A stretch of 64,000 nt of DNA from Pseudomonas sp. B28(2017) (GCF_002113025.1 NZ_NEJH01000003.1:248001-312000), one strand, 5' to 3'. Numbered from the stretch's first letter, positions 17,560 through 29,157 are shown. Translations and numbers: made by a program. Notes: a model not told the origin generated them from the letters alone.

Positions 17560-17729
17560 GAAAAGAGGCGTCCTGCCAGCATCGCAGAGGCGCCCGGGCC
17601 GTTTTTCCGCCGCAGCCTAAGACCCTTACGACTTTGGGGTTGTTTCAGTGCGACGGGCTAACCGCTATACTTGCGCCCGCCTGCGAACCGTGGCCGTAGG
17701 CGTGACTAGCCACCATTGAGGGTGAACGC

Positions 17730-18164
17730 GTGAACCTAATTATGAAAATGCTGGCTGCACCAGCAACCGTACTGGCCCTATGGGCTGTCAGTGTCAGCGC
17801 TCAAGCTGCGACCAACGACGATATCGCCAAACGCCTTGAACCGGTCGGTCAGGTCTGTGTTCAGGGTAAAGAGTGCAAGGGCATGGAAGTGGCTACTGCC
17901 GCTGGCGGCGGTGGTGGTGCGAAAACCCCGGATGAAGTGATTGCAAAACATTGCAACGCTTGCCACGGCTCAGGCTTGTTGGGCGCACCGAAAATCGGTG
18001 ATGCCGCCGCCTGGAAAGACCGTGCCGATCACCAGGGCGGCCTCGACGGCATCCTGGCCAAAGCCATTACCGGTATCAACTCGATGCCGCCTAAAGGCAC
18101 CTGCGCCGACTGCTCCGACGCCGAGCTCAAGGGCGCCATCCAGAAGATGTCCGGCCTGAAATAA
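17730..18164 (+). CDS. cycB: Cytochrome c5 family protein
   Basis: The product has 144 residues. A signal peptide (about 1-26, ending SVSAQA) leads to a single class I cytochrome c domain. The heme-binding motif is CNACH at 75-79 and the axial Met is in GINSMPPKG. An extra Cys pair (CADCSD) near the end is typical of cytochrome c5. It acts as a periplasmic electron carrier. The start is a GTG at 17730 after TGAGGGTGAAC; internal ATGs at codons 5 and 7 are possible. A TATACT hexamer at about 17667 may be the -10 element. Confidence 0.92.
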   Translation: MNLIMKMLAAPATVLALWAVSVSAQAATNDDIAKRLEPVGQVCVQGKECKGMEVATAAGGGGGAKTPDEVIAKHCNACHGSGLLGAPKIGDAAAWKDRADHQGGLDGILAKAITGINSMPPKGTCADCSDAELKGAIQKMSGLK

Positions 18165-18182
18165 GCCTGAGCCTTCCTGCTG

Positions 18183-18208
18183 AAAAGCCGCTTTCGAGCG
18201 GCTTTTTT
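18183..18208 (+). terminator. Intrinsic terminator of cycB
   Basis: The hairpin AAAAGCCGCTTTCGAGCGGC is followed by TTTTTT shortly after the cycB stop. Confidence 0.9.
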
Positions 18209-18220
18209 GTGCCCGCGACT

Positions 18221-18320
18221 CCTGTAGGAGCGAGCCTGCTCGCGATGGTCGTCAACGATAACGCTGGAAACCTGGCACCCCGCGGTGCTCTCAGGTTCTT
18301 CGCGAGCGAGCTCCTGCAGG
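18221..18320. repeat. REP pair (BIME) with shared spacer type B
   Basis: An intact REP (GTAGGAGCGAGCCTGCTCGC) faces a shortened partner (TTCGCGAGCGAGCTCCTGCA). The spacer starts GGTCGTCAACGATAACGC, close to the spacers at 47311 (inverted) and 60394. Confidence 0.8.
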
Positions 18321-18420
18321 GGGCCAGCGGCGACCGATTGGCATTGACAGGCTGTTCATTACAGCAAAGACCCGGCAAGCTCGGTCCAGGCCCAAGTCAT
18401 GGAAAGTGAGGGAGGACCCG

Positions 18421-20343
18421 ATGGTTCAGCTGTGCTCTATCGAACAGGCAGTCGATGACGTCTTGGCACGGTTGCCGGTACATATCCACATGGGCTTGCC
18501 TCTGGGGTTGGGTAAACCCAACCACTTCGTCAACGCGCTGTACCGGCGCATCGCACAGTTGCCCGAGCGTCAGCTGACGATCTATACCGCGCTGTGTCTG
18601 GGGCGTCCGCCCTTGGGCGATGGCCTGCAAAAGCGCTTCCTCGAACCCTTTATCGAACGGGTTTTCGGCGATTATCCAGAGCTGGAATTTCTCGCCGACC
18701 TGTGTCGCGATGATCTGCCGGGCAACATTCACATCCAGCAGTTCTTCATGCAGCCCGGCAGTCTGCTCAACAGTGCCGCGGCGCAACAGGATTACGTCAG
18801 CAGCAACTACAGCCATGCGGCCCGGGACATCAACGCTGCCGGGTTGAACCTGGTGGCGCAATTGGTGGCCAGCCATGCCGAACATCCCGACCGCTTGAGC
18901 CTGAGCTGCAACCCGGACGTCACCCTCGATCTGTTGCCGATGATTGCCAAGCGCCGCGTCGCTGGAGAAACCATCCTGATGGTCGGCCAGGTGCACAACG
19001 ATCTGCCCTACATGCCCGGCGATGCGGAACTCGGTATCGACACCTTCGACCTGCTGATCGACCAGAAGGACAACACCACGCTGTTTTCCACGCCGAACAT
19101 GCCGGTGGGGGGGCAGGACCATTTCATCGGCCTGCACGCCAGCACCCTGGTGCGCGATGGCGGCACCTTGCAGATCGGCATCGGTTCCATGGGCGATGCG
19201 CTGACGGCGGCACTGCTGGCGCGACAAGCCGACAACGACGGTTACAGAGCGTTGCTGGCCGAGGTGAACCTCCGCCAGTGGGCGCCACTGATCGAGCGCG
19301 AAGGCGGCATCGAACCGTTCGCCAAAGGCCTGTATGGCTGCAGTGAAATGTTCGTCAACGGCTTATTGGTATTGGCGGATGCCGGGATCGTGCGGCGCAA
19401 GGTTTACCCGGACGTGGCAACCCAACGGCAGGCGAATGTCGGCACCCTGGATGAGGCTGCGCAAACCGATGGCATTTCTGTGCATGGCGGCTTCTTTCTC
19501 GGCCCGCGCACTTACTACGAACGCTTGCGCGAATTACCGCAAAGCAAACGCCTCGAATTCAACATGACCCGCATCAGCTACATCAACGAGCTCTACGGCC
19601 AGGAAGAGCTCAAGCGCTTGCAACGCCTGGATGCGCGATTCATCAACACCGCGTTCACCGTGACCTTGCTCGGTGCCGCGGTGGCGGATCAGCTCGAAGA
19701 TGGACGTGTGCTCAGCGGCGTAGGCGGGCAATACAACTTCGTGGTTCAGGGCCATGCACTGCAAGGTGCGCGCTCGGTGTTGCTGCTGCGCAGCTGGCGT
19801 GAGTCTGGTGGCGACGTCAGTTCGAACATCGTCTGGGAGTACGGGCACTGCACGATCCCACGACACTTGCGCGACATCGTGGTCACCGAATACGGCATCG
19901 CCGATCTTCGCGGCAAAACCGATGCGGCAGTGATCGAGGCCTTGCTCAACATCAGCGACTCGCGTTTTCAGCCAGGATTGATCGAGCAGGCGCAGAAAAT
20001 CGGCAAATTGCCCAAGGGCTTCCGTCTCGATCCGCGCTTTGCCGATAACAGTCCGCAGCGTTTGCAGGCGATTCAGGCGCGGCATCCGCATCTTTTTCAG
20101 GAGTATCCGCTGGGCTGCGATTTCACCGAGGTCGAGCGCGATCTGTTGCGGGCACTGAACTGGCTCAAGAGCAAGTTCAAGCTGAGCGAGGTGCTGGAAT
20201 TGGGCAAGGCAGCGCTGGATGCGCCGCAGGCTTCGGAGTTTTCAGAGCATCTGGAGCGGATGCAATTGACCGATCCGGAAGGCCTGAAGGAAGACCTGTT
20301 TCAGCGGTTGCTGCTCACTGGCCTGAAAGCCACCGCGCAATAA
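18421..20343 (+). CDS. Acetyl-CoA hydrolase/transferase family protein, long form
   Basis: The product has 640 residues, starting at the ATG at 18421 with GAGGGAGGACCCG upstream rather than at an in-frame GTG 15 bases earlier. It resembles the Cat1/Ach1 class of CoA-transferases: IGIGSMGDALTAALL in the middle, then GVGGQYNFVVQGHAL and the conserved VTEYGIADLRGKTDAAVIEA. The usual family length is about 500, and this protein adds an N-terminal segment and a C-terminal helical tail of about 90 residues. The acyl-CoA substrate is unknown. It stands alone between REP pairs. Confidence 0.82.
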   Translation: MVQLCSIEQAVDDVLARLPVHIHMGLPLGLGKPNHFVNALYRRIAQLPERQLTIYTALCLGRPPLGDGLQKRFLEPFIERVFGDYPELEFLADLCRDDLPGNIHIQQFFMQPGSLLNSAAAQQDYVSSNYSHAARDINAAGLNLVAQLVASHAEHPDRLSLSCNPDVTLDLLPMIAKRRVAGETILMVGQVHNDLPYMPGDAELGIDTFDLLIDQKDNTTLFSTPNMPVGGQDHFIGLHASTLVRDGGTLQIGIGSMGDALTAALLARQADNDGYRALLAEVNLRQWAPLIEREGGIEPFAKGLYGCSEMFVNGLLVLADAGIVRRKVYPDVATQRQANVGTLDEAAQTDGISVHGGFFLGPRTYYERLRELPQSKRLEFNMTRISYINELYGQEELKRLQRLDARFINTAFTVTLLGAAVADQLEDGRVLSGVGGQYNFVVQGHALQGARSVLLLRSWRESGGDVSSNIVWEYGHCTIPRHLRDIVVTEYGIADLRGKTDAAVIEALLNISDSRFQPGLIEQAQKIGKLPKGFRLDPRFADNSPQRLQAIQARHPHLFQEYPLGCDFTEVERDLLRALNWLKSKFKLSEVLELGKAALDAPQASEFSEHLERMQLTDPEGLKEDLFQRLLLTGLKATAQ

Positions 20344-20360
20344 CTGGCCACCCAAAACAA

Positions 20361-20455
20361 CTGTGGGAGCGAGCCTGCTCGCGAAAGCGGTGTATCAGTC
20401 AATGTTGAAGTCGACTGACACTATGCATTCGCGAGCAGGCTCGCTCCCACAGGGG
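20361..20455. repeat. REP pair (BIME) with shared spacer type A
   Basis: Inverted REP copies (GTGGGAGCGAGCCTGCTCGC and partner) flank TCAATGTTGAAGTCGACTGA, the same motif as in the pair at 6589. Confidence 0.9.
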
Positions 20456-20471
20456 GAAGTGCGGTGTCGGG

Positions 20472-23109
<2,638 letters not shown>

Positions 23110-23306
23110 AGGTAAATTCAGGAGTCAGTCACAAAATGGGCCGGCATTTTAACAGGCTCAGCGAATTGTGCTGCTCTGTCCGACTTGTGACGTACCACGC
23201 TATCTGTAATTGCCGGTTTTGTTACTTTCACGCAGGATGCGCAATGTATTTGCGGCTAATGTTCGTAATTCCAGATACAAAGGGCTCGTTTGGATAACTC
23301 ATGTCG

Positions 23307-23334
23307 TTGTCATTGGTTATCGGAACGGCATAAT
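23307..23334 (+). promoter_or_regulatory. Sigma-70 promoter of the GGDEF/EAL gene
   Basis: TTGTCA at 23307-23312 and CATAAT at 23329-23334 are 16 bases apart. The start would be near 23341, about 33 bases before the TTG codon. Confidence 0.65.
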
Positions 23335-23373
23335 GCCCGTCGCCTACATCTTTGCAGAGTCTAGGGAGCTAGC

Positions 23374-25047
23374 TTGTCTACGCCTGTCGAACCCTTGCGT
23401 TTGCTGCTACTGGCCGAAGAGCCAGCGTGGGCAGCGTTGTTGCGCGAGTGTCTGGCTCCTATGGGTAACTCGGCCGTGCTCATCAGCGCGCCGAGTTGGG
23501 AGTCGGTCAGCAGCCTGTTCGATGACAACCGCAACGCGGTGTTATTGACTATCCCGCAACTTCAACCGGCGCCGGGCCGTTGCAGCCTGCCGACGGTGTT
23601 GCTGCTCGACCATGAGCCGCTGATCCCGCCCGACGGTGTGAGTGACTGGCTGGTGCGCGATCTGCTCGATCCCGGCATGTTGCGCCGCTGCCTGCGGCAT
23701 GTGCGCGAACGTGGCGTCCTGGAAAACACCCTTCAACGCTTGGCCGAGCAAGATCCGCTGACAGGCATCGCCAACCGCCAGGGTTTCCAGACCCTGCTGA
23801 CAGCGCGGCTGGCCGAAAGCGACGGTCGTGGCCTGGCCCTCGGTCACCTCGACCTCGACAATTTCCGCTACGCCAACGACGCTCTCGGCCATCAGGCCGG
23901 TGACCGCCTGATCCTGCAGGTGGTGGCTCGGCTCAAGAGCCAGCTCGAGGCCGGCGATCAACTGGCACGCCTGGGCAGCGATGAATTCGCTCTGCTGATC
24001 GACACCCGTCGCGCTCCCCAACGTGCCGAGTGGATGGCCGAGCGCATCAGCGAAGCGCTGGCCGAACCTTATTGGGTCGACGGCGAAAGCCTGTTGATCG
24101 GTTCCAGCCTGGGTATTGCTCACGCCCGGGCCCAGGCCGGCGCCGATCCGCTGATGTGGCATGCACATATCGCCATGCAGCAGGCCAAAAGCACCCAGGG
24201 CTGTACCTTTCACATTTTCAACGAACGCATAAACCGCAATGCCCGCAGCATCGCCGATCTCGAAACCGAGCTGCGCCGGGCGCTGCGCCGCGATGAGCTG
24301 GAACTGCATTACCAGCCACGCCTGAATCTCGAGGACGGGCAAATCGTCGGCCTCGAAGCCCTGGTGCGCTGGCGCCATGCCGAACGCGGTTTGTTGCCAC
24401 CGAGCGAGTTTGTGCCGCTGGCTGAGCAAAGCGGTCTGATCGTGCCGCTGGGCTACTGGGTGATATCCCGGGCCTTGCGCGATATGCAGGCGTTGCTTGA
24501 GCTGGGTTTGCCGCCGTTGCACATGGCGATCAACCTGTCGTTCCGGCAGTTTCAGGACGGCCAGTTGCTGTCGACCCTGAGTCGCTTGATTGCCGAGCGC
24601 GGCGTCGAAGCGCAGTGGCTGGAATTCGAACTGACCGAAACCGCCGTGATGCGCCGCAGCGATCTGGTCAAGCAGACCATGGACGCCCTCGGGCGCCTCG
24701 GTGTGCGCTTCTCCCTCGACGACTTCGGCACCGGGTTTTCATCCTTTGTGCACCTCAACAGCCTGCCGATCACCTTGCTGAAAATCGACAAGAGCTTTGT
24801 CGGTGGCATGGAACAGCGTGAGGAAAACCGCAAACTGGTCCACGCGATGATCAATCTGGCGCACAACCTCAACCTTGAGGTGGTCGCCGAAGGTGTGGAG
24901 ACGCCGGAGCAACTGGAGCTGTTGCGCGGGTTTGCCTGTGATCAGGTGCAGGGGTATCTGATCAGCAAGCCATTGCCGCTGGCTGAGCTGGTGGACTATT
25001 TGACGTTTGGCTCCAGTCAGCAGCCGGTGCTGGAAATCGTGGGCTGA
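23374..25047 (+). CDS. Cyclic-di-GMP GGDEF/EAL protein with degenerate GGDEF, probable phosphodiesterase
   Basis: The product has 557 residues. About 1-115 look like a receiver-type fold without a full phosphorylation site. GGDEF follows (about 120-280) with signature GSDEF at 201-205 in place of GGDEF, then EAL (about 295-545) with EAL at 328-330, DDFGTGFSS and KIDKSFVGG. The EAL metal and catalytic motifs are intact, so c-di-GMP hydrolysis is the likely activity, with the GGDEF part possibly binding GTP. The P. aeruginosa protein in this place (PA5295, ProE) is a phosphodiesterase. The start is TTG at 23374, fixed by AGGGAGCTAGC. Confidence 0.88.
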   Translation: MSTPVEPLRLLLLAEEPAWAALLRECLAPMGNSAVLISAPSWESVSSLFDDNRNAVLLTIPQLQPAPGRCSLPTVLLLDHEPLIPPDGVSDWLVRDLLDPGMLRRCLRHVRERGVLENTLQRLAEQDPLTGIANRQGFQTLLTARLAESDGRGLALGHLDLDNFRYANDALGHQAGDRLILQVVARLKSQLEAGDQLARLGSDEFALLIDTRRAPQRAEWMAERISEALAEPYWVDGESLLIGSSLGIAHARAQAGADPLMWHAHIAMQQAKSTQGCTFHIFNERINRNARSIADLETELRRALRRDELELHYQPRLNLEDGQIVGLEALVRWRHAERGLLPPSEFVPLAEQSGLIVPLGYWVISRALRDMQALLELGLPPLHMAINLSFRQFQDGQLLSTLSRLIAERGVEAQWLEFELTETAVMRRSDLVKQTMDALGRLGVRFSLDDFGTGFSSFVHLNSLPITLLKIDKSFVGGMEQREENRKLVHAMINLAHNLNLEVVAEGVETPEQLELLRGFACDQVQGYLISKPLPLAELVDYLTFGSSQQPVLEIVG

Positions 25048-25063
25048 GAGGTTGCCACGGAGC

Positions 25064-25088
25064 CCTGTAGGAGCGAGCTCCTACAGGG
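25064..25088. repeat. Single short REP-like palindrome
   Basis: CCTGTAGGAGCGAGCTCCTACAGG is a compact perfect palindrome made of two REP ends, between the convergent GGDEF/EAL and MATE genes. It may also end transcription in both directions. Confidence 0.7.
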
Positions 25089-25092
25089 GATT

Positions 25093-26496
25093 TCAGTCAG
25101 GCTGAGGGACCTCGAAGCGCTGCTCTGACGTCGTGTCGCGCTTGATCATTCGCTTCATCTTCCACTCAAATCCCAGCGTCAGGCTCACCGCCGCACATGC
25201 CAGGCCCAGCGCCAGCCCCCACCAGACGCCCGTTGGACCCCAATGCAAGTGGAACGCCATCCACCACGCGGCCGGAGCGCCAATCAACCAATAGCAGCCC
25301 AGGCCGACGAGGAAGGTGGTCTTGGCATCCTTGAGCCCGCGAATGCAGCCCATGGCAATGGTTTGCGTGCCGTCGAACAGCTCGAACCACGCCGCCACCG
25401 CCAGCAGGCTCACGGCGAGGTTGATGACATCGCGAAACGCCGGGTCGTTGTGGTCGAGGAACAGGCCGACCAACTGGTTTGGCAGCAGCCAGAAGACCAT
25501 GGCGAAACACAGCATCGCCGCCGCCCCGAAGGCAATGCCAACCCGCCCGGCCAACCGCGCATCCAGCAGTTGCCCGGCGCCGTAGTGCTGGCCGATGCGC
25601 ATGGTGATGGCATAAGAAATACCCGCCGGGACCATGAAAGCCACCGAAACGATTTGCAGGGCGATCTGGTGTGCACCCAGCTGCGTGCTGCCCATGGTGC
25701 CCATGCACAGGGCGGCGAAGGCAAACAGCCCGACTTCCACCGCGTAGGTGCCGCCAATCGGCAGGCCCAGACGCCACAGTTCCTTCAGGTACTGCCGGTT
25801 CAGGCGCGACAGGCCCTGACGCAGCGGATAGGCCTCATAAGCCGGATGCCGACGAATGTGCCACGCCAACGCAAGCGCCATGAGGTTGGCGACAATCGCC
25901 GTGACCAGCCCGATGCCCATCAGTCCTGGTTTCGGCAGGCCGAACATCCCGGTAATCAGGGCATAGTTGAGCAGGAAGTTGGCCACGGTTCCGCCCAGGC
26001 TGATGACCATCACTGGCGTCGCGCGGCCAATGGCGCTGGTGAAGCCGCGCAGGGCCATGAAGCTCAGGTAGCCGGGCAGGGCGAACGGCAGGAAGATCAA
26101 AAACTGCCCGGCCATCTGGACGTTGCTTTCGGTCTGGCCGAACAGCAGTAGCACTGGTTTGAGGTTCCACAGCAGCAGCCCGGCGACCAACGCCATCAGC
26201 CATGCCAGCCACAACCCGGCCTGGGTCAGCCGGGTAGCCCCGACAATATCGCCGGCACCCTGACGGATCGCCACCAGTGTGCCGACTGCCGCGATCACGC
26301 CGATGCAGAAAATCGACACGAACGAATAGGTCGCCGCGCCGAGCCCGCCACCGGCCAGCGCCTCGGGACTCAGGCGCGCCATCATCAGGGTGTCGGTGAG
26401 GACCATCAGCATGTGCGCCAACTGCGAGGCAATCAACGGCCCCGCCAGCCGCAGGATGGCCCAGAGCTCAGTACGTGCTGGATGCTGCATGGTCAT
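25093..26496 (-). CDS. MATE family multidrug exporter (NorM-like)
   Basis: The product has about 467 residues with twelve hydrophobic helices in two related halves. The first helix region (AGPLIASQLAHMLMVLTDTL) and LSPEALAGGGLGAATYSF are typical MATE sequence. Such carriers use sodium or proton gradients to export cationic drugs and dyes. The start is uncertain: GTG 26499, ATG 26496 and ATG 26490 are all in frame and none has a strong ribosome-binding site. It is divergent from the LysR gene. Confidence 0.9.
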   Translation of the reverse strand: MTMQHPARTELWAILRLAGPLIASQLAHMLMVLTDTLMMARLSPEALAGGGLGAATYSFVSIFCIGVIAAVGTLVAIRQGAGDIVGATRLTQAGLWLAWLMALVAGLLLWNLKPVLLLFGQTESNVQMAGQFLIFLPFALPGYLSFMALRGFTSAIGRATPVMVISLGGTVANFLLNYALITGMFGLPKPGLMGIGLVTAIVANLMALALAWHIRRHPAYEAYPLRQGLSRLNRQYLKELWRLGLPIGGTYAVEVGLFAFAALCMGTMGSTQLGAHQIALQIVSVAFMVPAGISYAITMRIGQHYGAGQLLDARLAGRVGIAFGAAAMLCFAMVFWLLPNQLVGLFLDHNDPAFRDVINLAVSLLAVAAWFELFDGTQTIAMGCIRGLKDAKTTFLVGLGCYWLIGAPAAWWMAFHLHWGPTGVWWGLALGLACAAVSLTLGFEWKMKRMIKRDTTSEQRFEVPQPD

Positions 26497-26648
26497 CACG
26501 CTCGATTATCAAAGGAAACAGGAAAGCGTCGATTCTCGGCGCTCTGCGGGGATTGCACAAAGGGATAAAAAGGATGGGTAGCATGAGTCAGACTCATGCT
26601 GGTGAGTTTCTGGTACGGTAGCCGGATTGCCCTATAGGAGCTGTCCTC

Positions 26649-27569
26649 TTGTCTCGTCGTCTTCCTCCCTTATATGCCTTGCGCGCATTTGAAGCGGCGG
26701 CGCGGCATAGCTCGTTTACCCGCGCCGCCGAAGAGCTGTCGATCACTCAGAGCGCCGTCAGTCGACACATCCGCACGCTCGAAGAGCATTTTGCCTGTCG
26801 GTTGTTTCACCGTAGCGGGCGCAACTTGCAACTCACTGAGTCGGCGCGGTTGATCCTGCCGGGCATCCGTGACGGTTTCACCGCGCTTGAGCGCGCCTGC
26901 AATACCTTGCGCGCCGAAGACGACATCCTGCGCATGAAAGCCCCGTCGACCCTGACCATGCGTTGGTTGCTGGCACGCCTCAGTCGCTTCCGTCATCTGC
27001 AGCCGGGCAACGAAGTGCAATTGACCAGCGCGTGGATGGACGTCGATTCCGTGGACTTCAATCAGGAGCCGTTCGATTGCGCCGTGATCCTCGGCAACGG
27101 GCATTTTCCTCCGGACTGGGAGGCCACTTTGTTGTTTCCGGAAGAACTGATTCCAGTGGGCGCGCCGAATCTTCTGAACGATCAGCCGTGGGATGTCGCG
27201 CGCCTGGCCAGCACCGAACTGCTGCACCCAACGCCCGACCGTCGTGACTGGCGCAGTTGGCTGGAACGCATGGGCCTGACCGATCAGGTCTCGCTCAAGG
27301 GCGGCCAGGTGTTCGACACTCTGGAATTGGGCATGATCGCCGCCGCCCGAGGCTACGGTGTGTCCATGGGTGATTTGTTGATGGTGGCGGAAGATGTGGC
27401 GCAGGGGCGATTGAGTTTGCCGTGGCCCACGGCGGTCGCCAGCGGTGAGAATTATTACCTGGTCTGGCCGAAAACCCGCCCCGGAGGTGAGCGTTTGCGC
27501 CGCCTCAGCGATTTTCTTTTGGGTGAGGTTCGGGCGATGGATTTACCGGCGGTGGAACACCTGAGTTGA
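26649..27569 (+). CDS. LysR-family transcriptional regulator (GcvA-like)
   Basis: The product has 306 residues. The N-terminal helix-turn-helix (SFTRAAEELSITQSAVSRHI) is preceded by RRLPPLYALRAFEAAARHSS, the form seen in GcvA-type regulators. The rest is a periplasmic-binding-protein-like effector domain. The start is TTG at 26649 with AGGAGCTGTCCTC upstream. It is divergent from the MATE gene and may control it, as LysR genes often regulate their divergent neighbour. It is the last conserved gene before the accessory srf operon. Confidence 0.9.
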   Translation: MSRRLPPLYALRAFEAAARHSSFTRAAEELSITQSAVSRHIRTLEEHFACRLFHRSGRNLQLTESARLILPGIRDGFTALERACNTLRAEDDILRMKAPSTLTMRWLLARLSRFRHLQPGNEVQLTSAWMDVDSVDFNQEPFDCAVILGNGHFPPDWEATLLFPEELIPVGAPNLLNDQPWDVARLASTELLHPTPDRRDWRSWLERMGLTDQVSLKGGQVFDTLELGMIAAARGYGVSMGDLLMVAEDVAQGRLSLPWPTAVASGENYYLVWPKTRPGGERLRRLSDFLLGEVRAMDLPAVEHLS

Positions 27570-27608
27570 ATCGATAGAGCTCAAGCTATACCTCGGTCAA
27601 TGGTTCAA

Positions 27609-27640
27609 GTTTGCAGATTTTCCGCCGAAAATCTGCAAAC
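27609..27640. terminator. Long perfect hairpin between convergent LysR gene and srf operon
   Basis: A 14-base-pair perfect inverted repeat (GTTTGCAGATTTTC, loop CGCC, then its complement) lies midway between the two convergent stops. No T run follows on either side, so it is not a canonical intrinsic terminator. It may protect 3' ends, act with Rho, or be a recombination or protein site. Confidence 0.45.
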
Positions 27641-27693
27641 GGAACCTTCGTGCCGGCTCGATGGGGTCATCTCGGTTCAGGATCTATCCCTGG

Positions 27694-29157
27694 CTAGTCG
27701 CACTTGGCATTGCTGGATACTTCCTTGCTCGCCTGTTTCAACAGGTTACCCAACTCAGCCGCATTGGTGCTGTTGTAAACCCGACCTCCGGTGTTTTCAG
27801 CGATACAGCGTGACGGGCCGCCAGCACCGATTTTCACCACGTTGACCCGCAGGCGCGGTTGTTCCCTGGCGATTCGACGGGATACCGCGCAAACGTCCTG
27901 CCCGCAACCGTCTTCTCCGTCGACGAACATCACGATCACCGCATCGTTATTGCGCCCGTCGACGGTACTCGCCGCGTGGGCCAGGCTGTCGGCCAGCGGT
28001 GTACCGTCGTCGGGAACCAGGCCTCGAATCCCGTTGATCAGCCGCGGGCGGTCGCCGAACTTGAACAAACCCTGGTCCGGTGTTCTTTCACAGCCGGCGA
28101 AGGTGATCAGGCGTGTGTCGATCTTCGGGTCCAGCCCGTTGATCATGCCGGCGAGCGAGTCCTTGGCGACGTCCATGCGGCTGGGTTTGGCGGTAAGCCG
28201 CATCGTGCGGTTCGGGTCCAGGAGCTTGTTGATGTCAGGACCGAAGAACCAGTCCTCGTCGGATTTCACTGACTTGATGTTCAAATCCATCGAACCCGAG
28301 GTGTCGAGCACCACCACGAACTGCGGGACCTCTGCCTTCGGCGCTGTTTTGCGGCATGCGAAGTTGTCCAGCGTCGGGGCGGGTGGCGGGGCAGCCACTA
28401 CCGGTTTTGGTGGGGGAACCGGTTTGGGTGGCGGGGTCGGCTTGGGTTCTGGTGCCGGTACCGGTTTTGGTGGCGGGACCGGCTTGGGTTCCGGTACCGG
28501 TTCTGGCGTGGGTTCTGGTGCCGGAACAGGTTTCGGTTCCGGTTCCACGACAGGCTCGGGGACAGGTTCAACCGGTTTCTCAACCGGCGTCACTACCGGT
28601 GCCACAGGCGCTACAGGCGGAACCACGACAACTGGTTCACGGTGCAGGAACCACCAGAGCCAGAGCGCCAGAAGCAGCAACAGCAGCGCGAGCAAGGCCG
28701 CCGCGATCCACCAGCCACGACGCGACGGCGGCAGGACGGGCACCACCGGCGGCACGACCGGTTTGGGCGGGCGCTGGTTCCAGCGCACCACCAAAGGCTC
28801 ACCGTTGAGGCTGTAGAGTTTGTCCAGCTCAGGTGTGCCGAGCAGGCTGCGCAGGTCGTCCGCTACCGTCGGTTGACCGCGTTTTTGCAGTTCATCCGCC
28901 AACTGTCCGAGGGACGTCTGACGCACTTCATAGGTTTCCAGCAAACGTCGTCGCGCGTCCTCGTTTAGGTCGGCATAGGGCGTGGGTTGGCCACCCAGTT
29001 CGGTCCACCATTCCAGCACGTCGCCGCTGCCCATCCGCGGGATGGCAAACAGACTGGCGACAGTCGGCGGAAAGTGTTTCCGGATGAGGGCGACTTTGGC
29101 TTGCAGCGCACTCATCCCCTCCGATGTGGCTTGCGCATCCCTGATGACCCGCTGCAT
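27694..29157 (-). CDS. Membrane-anchored vWA protein with SrfA-like cytoplasmic domain
   Basis: The product has 487 residues. About 1-130 resemble the N-terminal domain of SrfA (44141 gene): IRKHFPPTVASLFAIPR against IRRKNPDLVDHLAIPQ, then VLEWWTELGGQPTPYADL against RIDWYSALDGDVIPWSSA. One transmembrane helix (149-171) leads to an 85-residue Pro/Glu/Lys-rich linker of near-repeats (175-262). A C-terminal von Willebrand A domain then shows an intact metal site, DTSGS at 285-289. Predicted topology is N-terminus inside, vWA domain in the periplasm. It is the last gene of the srf operon. Function is unknown; the layout recalls PpkA with the kinase replaced. Confidence 0.85.
   Translation of the reverse strand: MQRVIRDAQATSEGMSALQAKVALIRKHFPPTVASLFAIPRMGSGDVLEWWTELGGQPTPYADLNEDARRRLLETYEVRQTSLGQLADELQKRGQPTVADDLRSLLGTPELDKLYSLNGEPLVVRWNQRPPKPVVPPVVPVLPPSRRGWWIAAALLALLLLLLALWLWWFLHREPVVVVPPVAPVAPVVTPVEKPVEPVPEPVVEPEPKPVPAPEPTPEPVPEPKPVPPPKPVPAPEPKPTPPPKPVPPPKPVVAAPPPAPTLDNFACRKTAPKAEVPQFVVVLDTSGSMDLNIKSVKSDEDWFFGPDINKLLDPNRTMRLTAKPSRMDVAKDSLAGMINGLDPKIDTRLITFAGCERTPDQGLFKFGDRPRLINGIRGLVPDDGTPLADSLAHAASTVDGRNNDAVIVMFVDGEDGCGQDVCAVSRRIAREQPRLRVNVVKIGAGGPSRCIAENTGGRVYNSTNAAELGNLLKQASKEVSSNAKCD
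28370..28640. repeat. Degenerate tandem repeats encoding the Pro-rich linker
   Basis: Units such as GGTTTTGGTGGCGGGACC recur in irregular tandem and encode PEPKPVPPP-type segments on the minus strand. They are coding repeats, not an array; length could vary between strains. Confidence 0.7.

Noticed and set aside
28370..28640. Repetitive stretch as a CRISPR array
   Set aside because: Repeats are irregular, in frame and encode a Pro-rich linker inside an intact gene; no cas genes are nearby.
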